A stretch of DNA of 64,000 bases from Nemophila menziesii. Lineage: Eukaryota > Streptophyta > Magnoliopsida > Boraginales > Hydrophyllaceae. The stretch lies in assembly GCA_029959085.1 (NCBI GenBank), contig JARWIR010000010.1, positions 15,025,001 to 15,089,000 of the forward strand, read 5' to 3'. Below, piece by piece: positions 1 through 11,445 of this stretch. The position numbers were made by a program, and so were the translations under genes. Position 1 is the stretch's first letter; every line of letters starts with the position of its first letter. The notes under the pieces are model-generated. The model did not search any database and was not told the origin of the DNA. It saw only the letters and a program-made list of their open reading frames with translations.

Positions 1-490
1 TAACACATAAAAATTGAATTTATGTATTACTAGAATACAAAAAACTTGTTTTTGTTCGTTCCAATTTTGTGTATTCCTGGAACACACAAGTCTCTGATTT
101 GTGCCTGGAACACACAAGTCTCTGATTTGTGCGTTCCTGGAACACACAAGTCTCGGGGTTGTGCGTTCCTGGAACACACAAGTCTCAGGGTTGTCTGTTC
201 TTGAAACACACAAGTCTCTAATTTGTGTATTCATGGAACACATATAAATCAAATTTACAAAACTTGATTTTGTTTGTTCCAATTTTGTGTATTCCTGAAC
301 ACACAAATCGTAAAATTGTGTGTTGCTGCAACACACAAATCTCAGATTTGTGTATTCATGGAACACATAAAACTTAAATTTGTGTATTCTTGGAATACAA
401 AAAACTTAATTTTGGTTGTTCCATTTTTGTGTGTTCCTGCAACACACAAATCTCAGAATTGTGTGTTCATGGAACACACAAAAAAAAATT
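1..490. repeat. Tandem array of short palindromic units (32-bp core)
   Basis: About a dozen copies of a short unit lie head to tail. The clearest, at about 73-210, is a 32-bp unit built on GTTCCTGGAACACACAAGTC. Each junction reads TTGTGTGTTCC-TGN-GGAACACACAA, so every unit boundary can fold as a hairpin. Copies at both ends (1-60 and 240-480) are more diverged and longer, with versions such as TTGTGTATTCATGGAACACA. The short open frames across the array only reflect its periodicity. I see no coding function. Confidence 0.85.
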
Positions 491-1766
491 CAAGAGACAA
501 AATTTTCAAAAAAATAATTCGTAAAAACAAATTTTGAAAAAAAAATTGAAAAAAAATGAAAAATAAATAAATAATATTATAATTAAAGTAATTAATTAGT
601 TGCCTATGAGTATTTTTTTTTTTGTGTGTTACATAAGAGATCAAAAGTTATGAGTATTTTTGTAATCTTTCATTTTTTTTTTGTATTTAAGTAGAAATTA
701 AGTTGAAGTTGTAATTAATTAAGAATTTTTACATTCTTCGTATAATTAATTAGGCATTGCCTCTTGAATATATAGATATATAAATATAAAAAATTAATGA
801 ATTAATTACAAAAAGATATTGAAATAAATTTTTTTAAATTGGAAAATTGAAATTAAAAATCTATTGAATCATCTTTGTTTGGAAAGTTATTATATGATAA
901 GAAAATGGTACTTAACTTCTAATTTTGACTAAATAAAAATTAAAAAAAAAGTTAGATTTATACTTATATCAATATAATTTTGATCTTGTTTATATAATTA
1001 TTTTTATTTTTTTTAAAATCACATTTTTTATGTATAGGTGTCGGGTCAGCTTACGCACACCACTACGACTATTTTTATAGGAAATTTACACGTCTCTTTA
1101 TGTATATTCTCATTTAATCAAAACTAGGTTATCCATGTTTAGAAAAGATATTTTGAACCTTTCATCTCTTGTTTTTTTTGTTTTACATTTTAAGAAGCTC
1201 AAAAAATAAGAATTCAAACCCTATATTTCTTAGATAAAAGACAAAATCTTACCCATTAAACTAGTGTCAATAGTTAAACACTTCTCTTTTAGCTCGTCGA
1301 AAGGGAAAAAAAAGCGTCGACAAGTTCATCAAATTCATAAAGAATTAAATTTTTTATTATTAAATATCCCACAAAGCGACTTAGACCGAAGCAAGATGGA
1401 TTTCTTTTACCTGTCAACCTCATAAAGTTCATCAAATTTTGAATTATACTAGTAGATTCTTAAATCAGAATTGTTTTTCTTTCTGATCGACAAGTGTATT
1501 AATAAAGACAGGATAGAAAGGAACAAGTGACACGCGTCGAACTGATAAGGGACATGAGTTCAACTAATATATCTTGAAAGCAAGCAAGAGGTCTAAATAA
1601 TTGAAGGTGACAGCATAAAAGGGCCTAATTATTTTATTTTTTTTGTCGACAAAAGGGCCTAATATAATAGTAGAGTAAATATGAATTAAATAGACAACCG
1701 TTGTCAGCGTTTCATAGTAAGCAACGACATGCGTCCTTTCTATGGAGGTATAAATCGAATTTGAAA
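491..1766. other. AT-rich intergenic DNA, no gene seen
   Basis: The stretch has many A and T runs and no long open frame with recognisable protein similarity. A possible degenerate SINE lies at 1033-1275 (separate entry). Nothing else can be supported. Confidence 0.6.
1033..1275 (-). mobile_element. Possible degenerate tRNA-derived SINE (Au-like), antisense
   Basis: The block starting GGTGTCGGGTCAGCTTACGC resembles the conserved body of the plant Au SINE family. Farther right, around 1210-1270, GAATTCAAACCCTATATTTC is followed by a stretch ending CATTAAACTAGTGTCAA. That looks like the antisense of a tRNA-like head with a decayed B box. Length and order fit an antisense copy, but divergence is high and no target-site duplication was found. 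Confidence 0.3.
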
Positions 1767-2007
1767 AAGTTTTTTGATTTGTAACATATTTAAAAAAAAA
1801 TAACAAAATTTATTTGATAAGATAATTACACAACTAACTTATAGGCGTTTCTTCGAGAAGCGTCTTCTTCATTTAGTCAGTCCATTAATTCAGAACCGCT
1901 CCTTTAAAAAGCGCATTTGTTTAAAAAGAATAGATTTTTGGCCATTGATCTGTTAATAAATCGATTTTAAAATTGTGATGTCCATTTTTTGCTACTTTAA
2001 AAAATAA
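1767..2007 (+). repeat. Left terminal inverted repeat of the Mutator-like element
   Basis: Left arm, pairing with 16469-16738. It contains the paired motifs TTATTTGATAAGATAATTAC and TTGGCCATTGATCTGTTAAT. Confidence 0.65.
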
Positions 2008-2445
2008 AGATCCAATTTTGCAGCAACATTGAAACTGTCAACTATGTAACGAATAAATAAAGAAAAGTGAAAATATAAAAAAATCTATTAAGTCAAGTGA
2101 GATGTAGTGTTAATAAAGGTATGCAATAATATTCACATGAATTCACATACAAAACAGGTCTCCAAGTTCTGCTTTGGTTCCCATTAAAAGTCCTGCATTT
2201 TTCATATGAAACTCAAATACTAGCCTTTAAAAACCAAAGAGTCTTAATAAATCGAAAGAGCCATTAAATACCAAAAGGAATGAAAATCTTATACAAGCGC
2301 TTTCCGGGTTTAATCTAATTATAAGCAAAACAATTACCCTTAATAAATTCTTCATTTATAAGTACCAAAAATAGCTTACACACAAAAATCAACAACAATT
2401 TATGTACCTTTATATAAACTAACACGGTGTGTATAATATGTAACG

Positions 2446-2740
2446 TGTTAAATGTTAAAACTAGAAAAAGAAGGCCATTAATGGCGTGAGCAAGAAGTTA
2501 GAAAAGCATTTGAGCTGAGAAGAAAGAGTGAGAAAGATAGAAGCTTATTTGTTAATTCACAAGATGATAGTACACATTCAGATCCTATTGATATATCTAC
2601 AGCTGGACTAATAGTTGTTTTCTAACTAACTAACAAAACAGCTTTTAACTAACTAACTATTTGCACAAAAGTCCTTTATCTTTTGCTTTGTCTATTTGCT
2701 CCATCTGACTTTGTTCTAGTATTGAGTTCATACTCCAAGA
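2446..2740 (-). repeat. 3' LTR of the Copia element
   Basis: It matches 16017-16323, including the CTAACTAACTAAC run. It differs by several substitutions and small indels, for example a missing stretch before ACACATTCA. The divergence indicates an old insertion. Confidence 0.88.
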
Positions 2741-2838
2741 CCCCCTACAAGAGGAAGATGGATGTTAGTAAGATTCAGCTTGCTAATGTTGTTATGAAAT
2801 GCAAGAGAACCCAAAGGTTCGGTGAATATATCAGCTAA

Positions 2839-4025
2839 CTATAATGAGGAAGGAATAAAGAATAGCTTTATTGTTCCATCATGAATATTTTCTCTCGTGA
2901 TTTTGCAGTCAATGTCGACGTGTTTGGTTCTTTCATGTTGAATTGGATTAGTAGACATAGCAATTGCAGATTTACTGTCTGAATATACATGAGCTGAAGA
3001 GTGATGAGAGAAACCATAGTCATTTAGAGCATATAATAACAATTGAATTTCACAAGTTGTAGTTGCTAGTGCTCTATATTCAGCGTCAGCCGAGGACCTA
3101 CTAATGGTTGATTGTTTCTTGCTTTTTCATGAGATTAAAGAATCTCCTAAGAAGATGCAAAAACCTGTGATACTCCTCCTGGTGTCTAAACAACCGGCCC
3201 AATCACTATCACAATAAACTTTTAATTTGATAACTGAAGATGAATAGTAAAAGATTCCTTGTCCAATAGTTAGCTTAATATAACGCAAAACACGTTGTGC
3301 AGCATTCCAATGATTCTTTGAGGGTTTAGAGAGAAACTGACTTAAGAAAGTTATAGAGTTAGTCAAATCTGGTCTAGTAATTGTTGGATATAATAACCTA
3401 CCAATCAATCTCCTGTAGGATGATGCATCTTCTAACAAGTTAGTTTCATCTTGTTTGAGTTTGAGGGTTAACTCCATTGGAAAAACAACAGGTTTGATCC
3501 AAGAACACCACATTCATTGAGTATATCAAGGGCAAATTTCCACTAACATAATGAAATGCCTCTTGAACTCATTGCAACTTCAATTCAAAGAAAGAATTTT
3601 AATTCACCTAAGTCTTTAATAGTGAACTCTGAGTGAAGAAAGTGTTTGAGTTTGTTGATTTCTGATATGGAACTGCTTGTGATGATTATATCATCTACAT
3701 ACACAAGTAGTGCAATGAAAGCTGAAGAATCACCTTTGGTAAATAGACGGAAGTCACTATTAGAGTGTATAAAACCATAGGTAAGAAAAGCAGCAGCTTT
3801 GCAAACCATTGTCTTGAGGCTTGTTTCAACCCATATAAGTTTTTATTTAATCTACATACTGAGTTAGTAGGAGCATTTAGACCATGGGGTACTTTCATAT
3901 ATACTTCTTCATTCAAATCTCCATGAAGAAAGACATTGTTTACATCAAGTTGATGTAGATTCCATTTATTTAAAAAGGCAAGAGCAATTATCAATCTTAT
4001 AGAAGTTACCTTTGCAACAGGGGAG
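2839..4025 (-). pseudogene. Copia polyprotein, C-terminal part (RT and RNase H), disrupted
   Basis: This is the distal half of the Copia pol gene, separated from the first half by the Athila-like insertion. Reading down from 4025, SPVAKVTSIRLIIALA and LHQLDVNNVFLHGDLNEEVY are the RT core, followed by YGLKQASRQWF. A frameshift near 3800 moves the frame to the catalytic motif LLVYVDDIIITS. Stops lie near 3580 and 3513. RNase H follows with YCDSDWAGC, SSADAEYRAL and YSDSKSAIA, its acidic residues still visible, ending near HERTKHVDID. The RT domain is cut at a Ser-Pro codon pair, exactly where the nested element's duplication lies. Not functional. Confidence 0.88.
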
Positions 4026-5559
4026 TGATGTCTCCTCATTTGTGATAGATTTATATTAGGATGAGACATCATTTTTAGTGATTTAGAAGTCATAATGGTC
4101 GATTTTCTTGAGTAATAGTGCACTTTCCTATTTTGAGTCTTGATTTAGTGAAATAATATTTTTAGAGCATATTGGGTTTAATTGTTTATTTTAGTGTGAA
4201 GCTTTAAAGATAATTATGGAGATTAATTAGAGTCCAAGTCAAAGACTACAACTTATGGAAAGAGATTAGCATGGTAATTGGAGATAAGGAAGCAAAATCT
4301 AAAAGATGGAAAAGGAAAAGCTGCCTAAATCTGAATTCTGCAGCACACGCCTAAAGAAGTGGTGATTTCCCCAAGAAATAGACCGATTTTGGTAATTTCA
4401 TTTCATAGGGACATAGATAATTCTGTGAGGATTCTTTTGGTATCTTATGGAGCAAAATCCGACCAATAACGAAGAAGATATGCTCAAAACGGTCCAGCAG
4501 TGTTTATCTTTATTTTCATACGAATTTGAGTTGGGCTAGGAGTCCAATACTTTATCTCTTCCTCAAGAAAACGAATTAGGTCTTCTAAACACCTATATAT
4601 ACACCCTTATATCACTTGTAAAATCATCCTTGCCTCATATTAATTAGTTCTTAAGGTTTTATTCTTCCAGTTTATTCTAGAGAGCAAGATGATGTCTTTT
4701 GTAATTTCTTTTAATTTATTTCCTTCAGGTATGAACTAAACTCCCCATAGCTTGGGTTTTGCATAATGTATAATCTAGGAATTCTAATTCTTCTATCTAA
4801 GTTTGTTTGGGAATTATATGTTTTAATCTGATATTAGCTGATTACTCTTATATTTGTTTATGTGTTTTGATTTATTGTCTTTCCTAGAATTGATCACTTT
4901 AGGATTGTTTTAATAGTAGTTACATGGTCTCCTTAACTGGGTGTTTAACTATTGAACCACCACATAATGTCTAGTGTCGATATTAGTTCTGACAAAACAT
5001 GATTCCAACTAGATAGTCATTAAGGTTTGTTTTAATCACCATATCACCAATTGATTGTAGTGTCTGTTTAGGGCCTTGGTAGCGCTTGATAACCCTATTT
5101 GAGACCTCGTCTTGGTTGTGCCGTAGCCCCCTTAGTCGCTCTCAAGGTCTAAGTTATGGGAATTTAGAATACTGACTAAGTATACCAAGAGCTAATATTC
5201 TCCCTTATAAACTAGATCTATAGATAGAATTAGAAGGATTAGTGCATACTAGCAAAACCTAAGCTATATATCTCATATCATATTCTTAGTTATTTATTTT
5301 ATTGTCTTTAATTTCTTAGTTTTAATTAGTTAATTTCGAATTCTTCACTTTAAATTTTCTGTCTTTTAATTATTTACTCTTACTCGTTATTGCTACCCAT
5401 TCGTATAACACACTTAAGTCCCTGAGAACGAACTCAACTTACTAACTAAAACTTGCATACGTCCTGTAATACTTGCAGTACTGTGCCTGTCTAGGGTGAG
5501 AGTGCGTAGTTTTCTTGACCTTAATTTATCATATTTTTATCACACCCTAGGCGACACCA
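4026..5559 (+). repeat. 5' LTR of the nested Athila-like element
   Basis: It starts TGATGTCTCCTCATTTGTG and ends CCTAGGCGACACCA. It matches the 3' LTR at 11446-12970 over about 1.5 kb with scattered single-base changes and small indels. A same-family solo LTR lies on the minus strand at 37598-39146. Confidence 0.92.
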
Positions 5560-5565
5560 AGTTTT

Positions 5566-5584
5566 TGGCGCCGCTGCCGGGGAC
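5566..5584 (+). other. Primer-binding site, Asp-tRNA type
   Basis: TGGCGCCGCTGCCGGGGAC begins six bases after the LTR end. The Asp-tRNA type is characteristic of Athila/Tat Gypsy elements. A diverged version occurs after the LTR at 45749-47808. Confidence 0.8.
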
Positions 5585-5714
5585 TTGTGTCTCGTTAGCG
5601 TGTGGGTTATCTATTTCGAGTAGTAGTTTTTAATTAGTTTTTATTTTTCAGTTTTAGTTTTTATTTTTCCAGATTTACGCTTGTGGTTTGCTTTAGTCTT
5701 TTTCAGGTTTCACA

Positions 5715-8564
5715 GTGTTTAATTCTTGGCCTCCTTTATCGGAGCCTGAGAGGAGCTTCAGACCTTACAACAAACGAGTTCGTGAGGAAAGAGACTTAAG
5801 AAGAGCAATGGCAGCCCAACTAAATCCACCACTTGGAGGACCTCAACAAGATCCTCCACTTGGTCCTCAACTGAATCCACCACTTGGTGGACAACAACAA
5901 GATCCACCACTTGGTGGACAACAAGGACAAATACCAGTAGGAGGAGGTAATGGGCAGAATAATATTAATCAACAGAATCAAGTACAGCAAGACCTCCCTG
6001 GTCTTCATGTACCGTTTCATGTTCAACCAATCGGTTACCGCCCTCCAGAGATCCAGAATATCAAATTTAGACCCGATCCGGGTATGCTCAGTCAATTTCA
6101 AAGTTTTGGACTCTACACTAGTACAGCGATTCAAGATCCGGTAAGATCGATTCATAAGTTCATGCAGATTTGTGATGCCTATATTACTCCTGGCATTACA
6201 CGCGAGCAACTGTATTGTCATATGTTTTCGTTCTTCTTGACCGGTAGAGCTAGCGATTGGCTAGAGAGACAACCACCTGGAACAATTAATTCTTGGAGAG
6301 AACTTCAAGCCTCATTCTTTAACCGTTTTTATCCGAAGAGCATGAGACTCAAAGATCAAACCGAGCTTGCAAGATTTTGTCAAGAAGATGGAGAAACAGT
6401 AGGAGAGTCATGGACAAGGTTTCAACAAAAATTAGCTAGATGTCCTCTCCATGGTTATACCCCCGCTCTACAGCTTGCTATATTCTATGAAGGTCTTAAT
6501 GATAAAGGTAGAGAAAAGGTGGATAGCATTGGATAGGGTAATTTTGTGTCCATGAATCATAATGAAGCTTCCGAGGTGTTAGAAAATATTATGGAACAAG
6601 AAAGAAGTTGGCCTTCAACGCGAGCTTCTGTGGCAAAGACCCGAGGAACGCTTCGTTTAGATGCAGAAACTGCGAACTCAGCTCAAATATCCGCGTTAGA
6701 AAATCAAATCAAGGAGCTAAAGTTAGAGATGCAAAAGAATTTAGCCGCTGCAAACGTAGTACAAGAAGCACAAGGTTGTCAACAATGTGGGGTTAACAAT
6801 CATACATGGGAAGAGTGCGAATCAAATCCACAATCTGTTTACTTTATATCCAACCGCGGAGGTTATCAATGGGGTAACCGAAATCATCCGGGTATGCAGT
6901 ACTCAAATCCACAAGGGGCCGCTAATCCTGGTCATTATCAACCGCGCCCCCAGAACAACTCTTTCCACTCGAGAGGTCAGTACCAAAATCAATATCAAAA
7001 CAGACCTACTCCCCCTCAACAACCTGTTCAAGATACCTATACCGATTCATTGGATCAGAAAGCTTTACCTCAGTATCCTCAAGAAGGATCTATGGATAAT
7101 CAACAGATAGCACAAGCTCTGGACCGTTTGACCACGACTATGAACGCTCAGGAAGAGAAAGTCCGAGGACAAGATGCCATACTTCAGATGTTAGGTACTC
7201 AAGTAGAACAATTAAACAAAGTGTTAACAAATTTAATGGAACAGAAAGAAGTAAAGGCAATCGAAGGAGGTGAAAACAATGTTGGGTTTGAAGCTTGCAA
7301 GGCTATTTGCCTTGAAATTGAAGAAAAAGAGGAAGTACCGCATGCTGCCGTTAGTGTCGTGGAAGTTCCGAGTACCGAAGAAGAACCAACCAAGTCTAGC
7401 CCCGTGGAATCTGACTGTTCTGAGGTTTATGTGGAGGACGATCAAGAGAAAGCCGAATTTATACAACTTTTGAGGAAGATGCAAGAGGAAATTCGATCGG
7501 TTATGGATTATCATGCTGAGCTAAATAGAGAGACAGGGAAAGAAGATGAAGTTGCACCTGCTGTGCAAGAAGAGGAAGAAGAAGAGAAGGTGGAATCGCC
7601 ACCTATTGTTCAACCAGTGTCACCAACCATTCCTGATACAAATCCTAAGGATGACACCGTGCTCAAGACATTTGTAGACGCGTACCAACCTGAAAATATC
7701 AACGCCCAAATGCTTGAGATTGCAAAGAAAGGACTTACACCGCAACAAGTATTTACGCAAGTTATTCCTGAGAAAGAGGCGAGTGTAGAGATCCCAAGAG
7801 AGAACCTGAGGGTTTCAAGAAGAAGTGAAAGAGAGCTACCAACAAAGCTTAAAGATACGGGAAGTTTCAATCTTCCTATTCAATTACATGGTATGCTCAA
7901 GGTGAAAGCTATGTACGATGTGGGTTCTGGTGTGAATCTTATGCCTAAGTCCATGTTCGAGAGACTTGGACTTCAGAAATCAGAGAAAACTCCAGTGAAG
8001 TTGCAGTTCGCTGACAACTCAGTTAAAAGGACATGGGGAACAGTGGAGGACGTCTTAGTCCGTGCAGGTAATATCGCCATCCCTACTGACTTTGTTATAC
8101 TTGAGTTTGATGCAGATAAGCAGGTTCCAATCATACTTGGACGACCCTTCATGGCCACAAGTCAAAGTATCATCAACTTCCAAGAAGGGACCATTACCCT
8201 TCATGCAAAGAATGTATCCGAGACCTTCTATGTCTTGGGTAAGAAACCAAGGAAGTTAGATCCCACCGTTCCTGTCATCCACGGTCTTTCACATCACAAA
8301 GTACCTCCTGAGAAGATCCACTTAAAGCCTGTGGATACTGAGCCAAACATTGATTTTGGGGTTGGCCATGAAGTTCTATGGAAAGCTCACAAACGCGAGA
8401 ATAGGCCACGAAGCGTAAAAGACTCGTGGATGGGACCATTCATTATAACTAAGGTTGTTTCAGCCAAGGTGATAGAAATCCGACCCAAAACTGGGGTCAA
8501 GCGCAGATTAGTTGACGTTCATAGCCTAACTCGTTGTTGGGGAGGCTATATTCGCAAATCTTGA
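5715..8564 (+). pseudogene. gag-protease ORF fused to the integrase C-terminus (Athila-like)
   Basis: This frame encodes retroelement capsid and protease. It is open upstream from 5715, and the first ATG is at 5808. A low-complexity Pro/Gln/Gly repeat (PPLGG, QQDPPLG) comes first. The capsid domain follows, with FFLTGRASDWLERQPPG, NSWRELQASFFNRFYP and FCQEDGETVGESWTRFQQ. A TAG at 6534-6536 breaks the frame, which then continues as SMNHNEASEVLENI. Next are a CCHC-like knuckle (CQQCGVNNHTWEEC), an acidic Glu-rich spacer, and an aspartic protease with MYDVGSGVNLMP as active site and PIILGRPFMATS. Immediately afterwards GHEVLWKAHKRENRP to SLTRCWGG is the end of integrase. About 2.5-3 kb of pol is missing, yet the frame stays open. 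Confidence 0.85.
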
Positions 8565-8769
8565 TAGAGGTAACACGTCTAACTTTGAAAGACGTTAAAT
8601 AAAAGTGTTGTACGGGAGACAACCCGCAATTTTTTTTATGTCTTTTACGTTTTTAGTTTATGTTTAGTTTAGATGTTTTTAGCTGATAATGCATATTTGA
8701 GAAAGGTATTAGTGTTTTTTGATTAGGTATTGGAGAAAACGAGTTAGGGAAGAAGCAAAAGTCGCCGGA

Positions 8770-9165
8770 AAGGATGCACCATCAGTGCGGTATACCGCAC
8801 CTCAGCCGCGGTGCACCGCAGAGGAAGAAACCCGTGCCACGGGGTGGAGCCACGTGTTTATTACCGAGACAAAATTTTTTGGAGCTGTTGGCTGCGGTAC
8901 ACCGGACCCTAGTCCGAGCCCTACACCGCACGCCAAAAACACGTACCACGGGGTTGCTACCACGGGTATTTTGACGAAGGATGCTACAGAAGCCGCGGGG
9001 TACCCTTGCGGTGTACCCCTAGTCCGCGAGCCCAAAAACTCGTGCCACGGGTTGCTACTACGGGTTTTATGCCGAGGCAAAAATTTTGAGCAACAGAAGC
9101 TGCGGACTACCCCCGCGGGGTACCCCTAGTCCACAGGTATGGTCCGCGCCGCACACCTGGAGAGA
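8770..9165 (+). repeat. GC-rich tandem repeat, three ~105-bp units, with short palindromes
   Basis: Anchors CGTGCCACGG recur at 8833, 8942 (CGTACCACGG) and 9041, about 109 and 99 bp apart. Each unit also holds a GCGG-TACACCG or CGCGGGGTACCC block and an AAAATTTT-containing segment. Local palindromes include GCGGTATACCGC and CCGCGGTGCACCG. Base composition is strikingly GC-rich against the AT-rich element. Overlapping frames on both strands are by-products of this composition. Confidence 0.75.
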
Positions 9166-9589
9166 GAAAAAACGGGATTTAAGGTTTATAAAGAAGGTTA
9201 ATGCCATTATTCCGAATTTATTAAACCTCAAGCCTATTTCTCTTCTCCAAAACTCTCCCAACTCCATTGAAGCTCATCAAAACCTTCACCAATCATCAAA
9301 ACACTACCCAATCATCAAGAGAAACACATCAAATCTTCTCTCCACATCATTACAAGAGAGATTCAAGCACCCAATCCTCACCAAAACCATCAAATTGAAG
9401 AATCAAGAGCTCAAATTTCACAAATTCATCCTACAATTTCTTAAATCCAAGCCTACCCATTACAAATCCACCTCACCCACATAGATATTCATCATCAATT
9501 CATCTTTCCTAAACCAAATCAAGCTTGTTCAACCAAAAATTCACAAGTTCAAATTTCAAGGGTTGCTAAAGCTTTGAGTTGGGGGTTAA

Positions 9590-10795
9590 TTGAGGATGAC
9601 TAATAGAACAACAATTTTAGCTAGCAAGAGGGACGTGAAGAAAAGCAAGGTATTGGATTCAATCAAGAAGAAATCAATTGACAAAGGTTCTAGTTCTAAT
9701 TCAAAGGGTAAAGATAAAGTTGAAGATGGTGGAATAACTTTGTGTGATCGTAATGGTAAAAAGCTTTACTTTTATGCAAAGGAGAAAACACAACTTCCAC
9801 AAGGTCCTACACCCAAGGAGAAAGAGGAAGCTTCAAGGGCCCTGAAGGCTTCTGCAGAGAAACAATTAAAAGAACTACCTTTTGCTTATGAGAAAGTATT
9901 CAAGGAAGAAGTTGGTGAAGGAGAATACGCGAGATTCTTAGAGCTTGGTGAAAAATTGGGTTGGTTTACTTTCATGGTAAGACGTTCTGAATTATGTCAT
10001 GAGTTAATTTTGGAATTCTATCTAGGCATCTTTAGCCGAGATAGTAAAGGTTGTGTTCCGATTAGAGGAAAGCTAGTTCCTTTCACAGTTGAGGAGATTA
10101 GAAACCACTTCAAGTTTAAGAAATTGAAAGGTTGTTGCAAATTTGAAGAAACGGTTTCTAAACAAAAAATCTTTGATGAGGAATTAATTTTTGAGCATGT
10201 TTTAGACAAGGAGAAACTGTAATCACATAAGGGAGAATTGAAGGCACCTTGGCCTTACAAATATCTTCAATCGGATGCGAGAATTTGGCACAATTTCCTT
10301 ATTCCTAATGTCTTTGGAAACACACGAACTTTGGATGTGACTATGAAGAACGCTCTACTGTTGGATTGTATTTTGAGAGGAGAAGAAGTTGATGTGGCAC
10401 AGTTGATCTATGAGGAGGTGATACGATTTTCGGTCTCTCCTAAATCAGTTTATAACGTTAAATTTCCTACCATGATCACGTGTCTTGTGCGAAAAACGAA
10501 TGTAACATTGGGTGAAGAAGAGAAACTCGAATTTAAGACGAGTTATATTGATAATGCTTGGATCCAGGATATCTTTCGAAGAGCGGGTTCTACGCAAGTC
10601 TCGAAAGAAGAAAAGGAGCAAAGTTGGCAAGAGAAGATGGAGGAGCGTTTAACAAAATTCGAAGCAGCTCAAACTTCTTTAGTCAATGATGTGGCACAAA
10701 TCAATGCTAATCAAGTGCACATCATGAAACTCCTTGAGCAATTAACGCAAGGTCCAGCAATTCCTACCTTGGATGTCAAGGATGCGAGGCAATAA
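9590..10795 (+). pseudogene. Athila-type env-position ORF (plant transposon protein), one stop
   Basis: This ORF sits between pol and the 3' LTR, where Athila elements carry their env-position gene. It starts ATG at 9590 (MTNRTTILASKRDVKKSK) with a Lys-rich leader. A TAA at 10220-10222 interrupts it, after which the same frame runs on as LKAPWPYKYLQSDARIWHNF to 10795. It aligns with the intact minus-strand ORF at 20304-21620, for example RGKLVPFTVEEIRNHFKFK and IYEEVIRFSVSPKSVYNVKFP. The C-terminus (about 10600-10760) is a predicted coiled coil. The central fold is that annotated as putative plant transposon protein; its biochemical role is unknown. No clear signal peptide or membrane segment is seen, so calling it an envelope protein is not justified. 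Confidence 0.75.
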
Positions 10796-11445
10796 GCCTC
10801 GAGAGTATGTTCTCTTTCTTCCTTACCATTTCTGTAAATATGCTTATCTGCTAATTTTAATTTCTGTTTCGAGTCTTTTTCGAGTCGTGGAGACACGGCT
10901 CATTTTTGAGTTGGGGGTGTGGGGATTCGTTGTCTCTCATCTCCATTTTTCTGTTTTTAGGTAGAAATTAAAATTTTTGATACATGGGAATTAGATGTAG
11001 AATGTGTTTAATAGCTTGAACGCATAAGCTCAGTGAATTGATGATAATAAGTAATATGTTTATGAGCTATTTTATTTGTATGCTTTGAGTATTTGCATGA
11101 AAACACACGTTGATAGTAAAGAAAAGATTAGTGACCAATGCGATAGAAAGTATGTTTGATCTCAGGGAACCTTGAGAAGTGTGTAGGCCGTGAGATCCAA
11201 GCTAGTTGACAAACCATTTAATGAAAGTGCTAAAGGTAAGAAAATAACGAAATTACATAGTGTAGAAAGTGATTAAGGCGGTTCTTTCATATTTAAAATC
11301 CTTGAAGCCTTTTTATACCTTCTCACCTTGTGATTTTTGATTTTATATGCTTCTCAGCCCCTTCTAGCCTTTCTAAAGCTTTTTATTGAAACACAATATA
11401 AGCCATATCCTTTAGATTTTAGGACTTTTCCATATGACCCGCACT
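10796..11445 (+). other. 3' untranslated region of the nested element, truncated
   Basis: It is homologous to 62169-62775 of the third copy. It ends abruptly at ATGACCCGCACT, where the third copy continues for about 860 bp to a polypurine tract and its LTR. No gene is seen. Confidence 0.7.
10882..10901 (+). other. Hairpin downstream of the env-position ORF, copy 1
   Basis: GAGTCGTGGAGACACGGCTC forms an 8-bp stem with a 4-nt loop, with one G-U pair if transcribed. The same hairpin occurs at the equivalent place in the copies at 20222-20241 and 62235-62254. Confidence 0.6.

Noticed and set aside
1..490. CRISPR-like array
   Set aside because: Units are contiguous and self-similar without unique spacers, and the genome is a plant nuclear one.
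5820..6221. 133-codon minus-strand frame opposite gag
   Set aside because: It is a shadow of the gag repeat region on the other strand.
6534..6536. TAG in gag as a programmed readthrough stop
   Set aside because: The related gag at 48717-48725 has glycine codons at this place, so TAG looks like a mutation. No conserved readthrough context is evident.
8719..9267. 136- and 92-codon frames on opposite strands in the GC-rich block
   Set aside because: They follow the tandem repeat, overlap each other, and show no domain.
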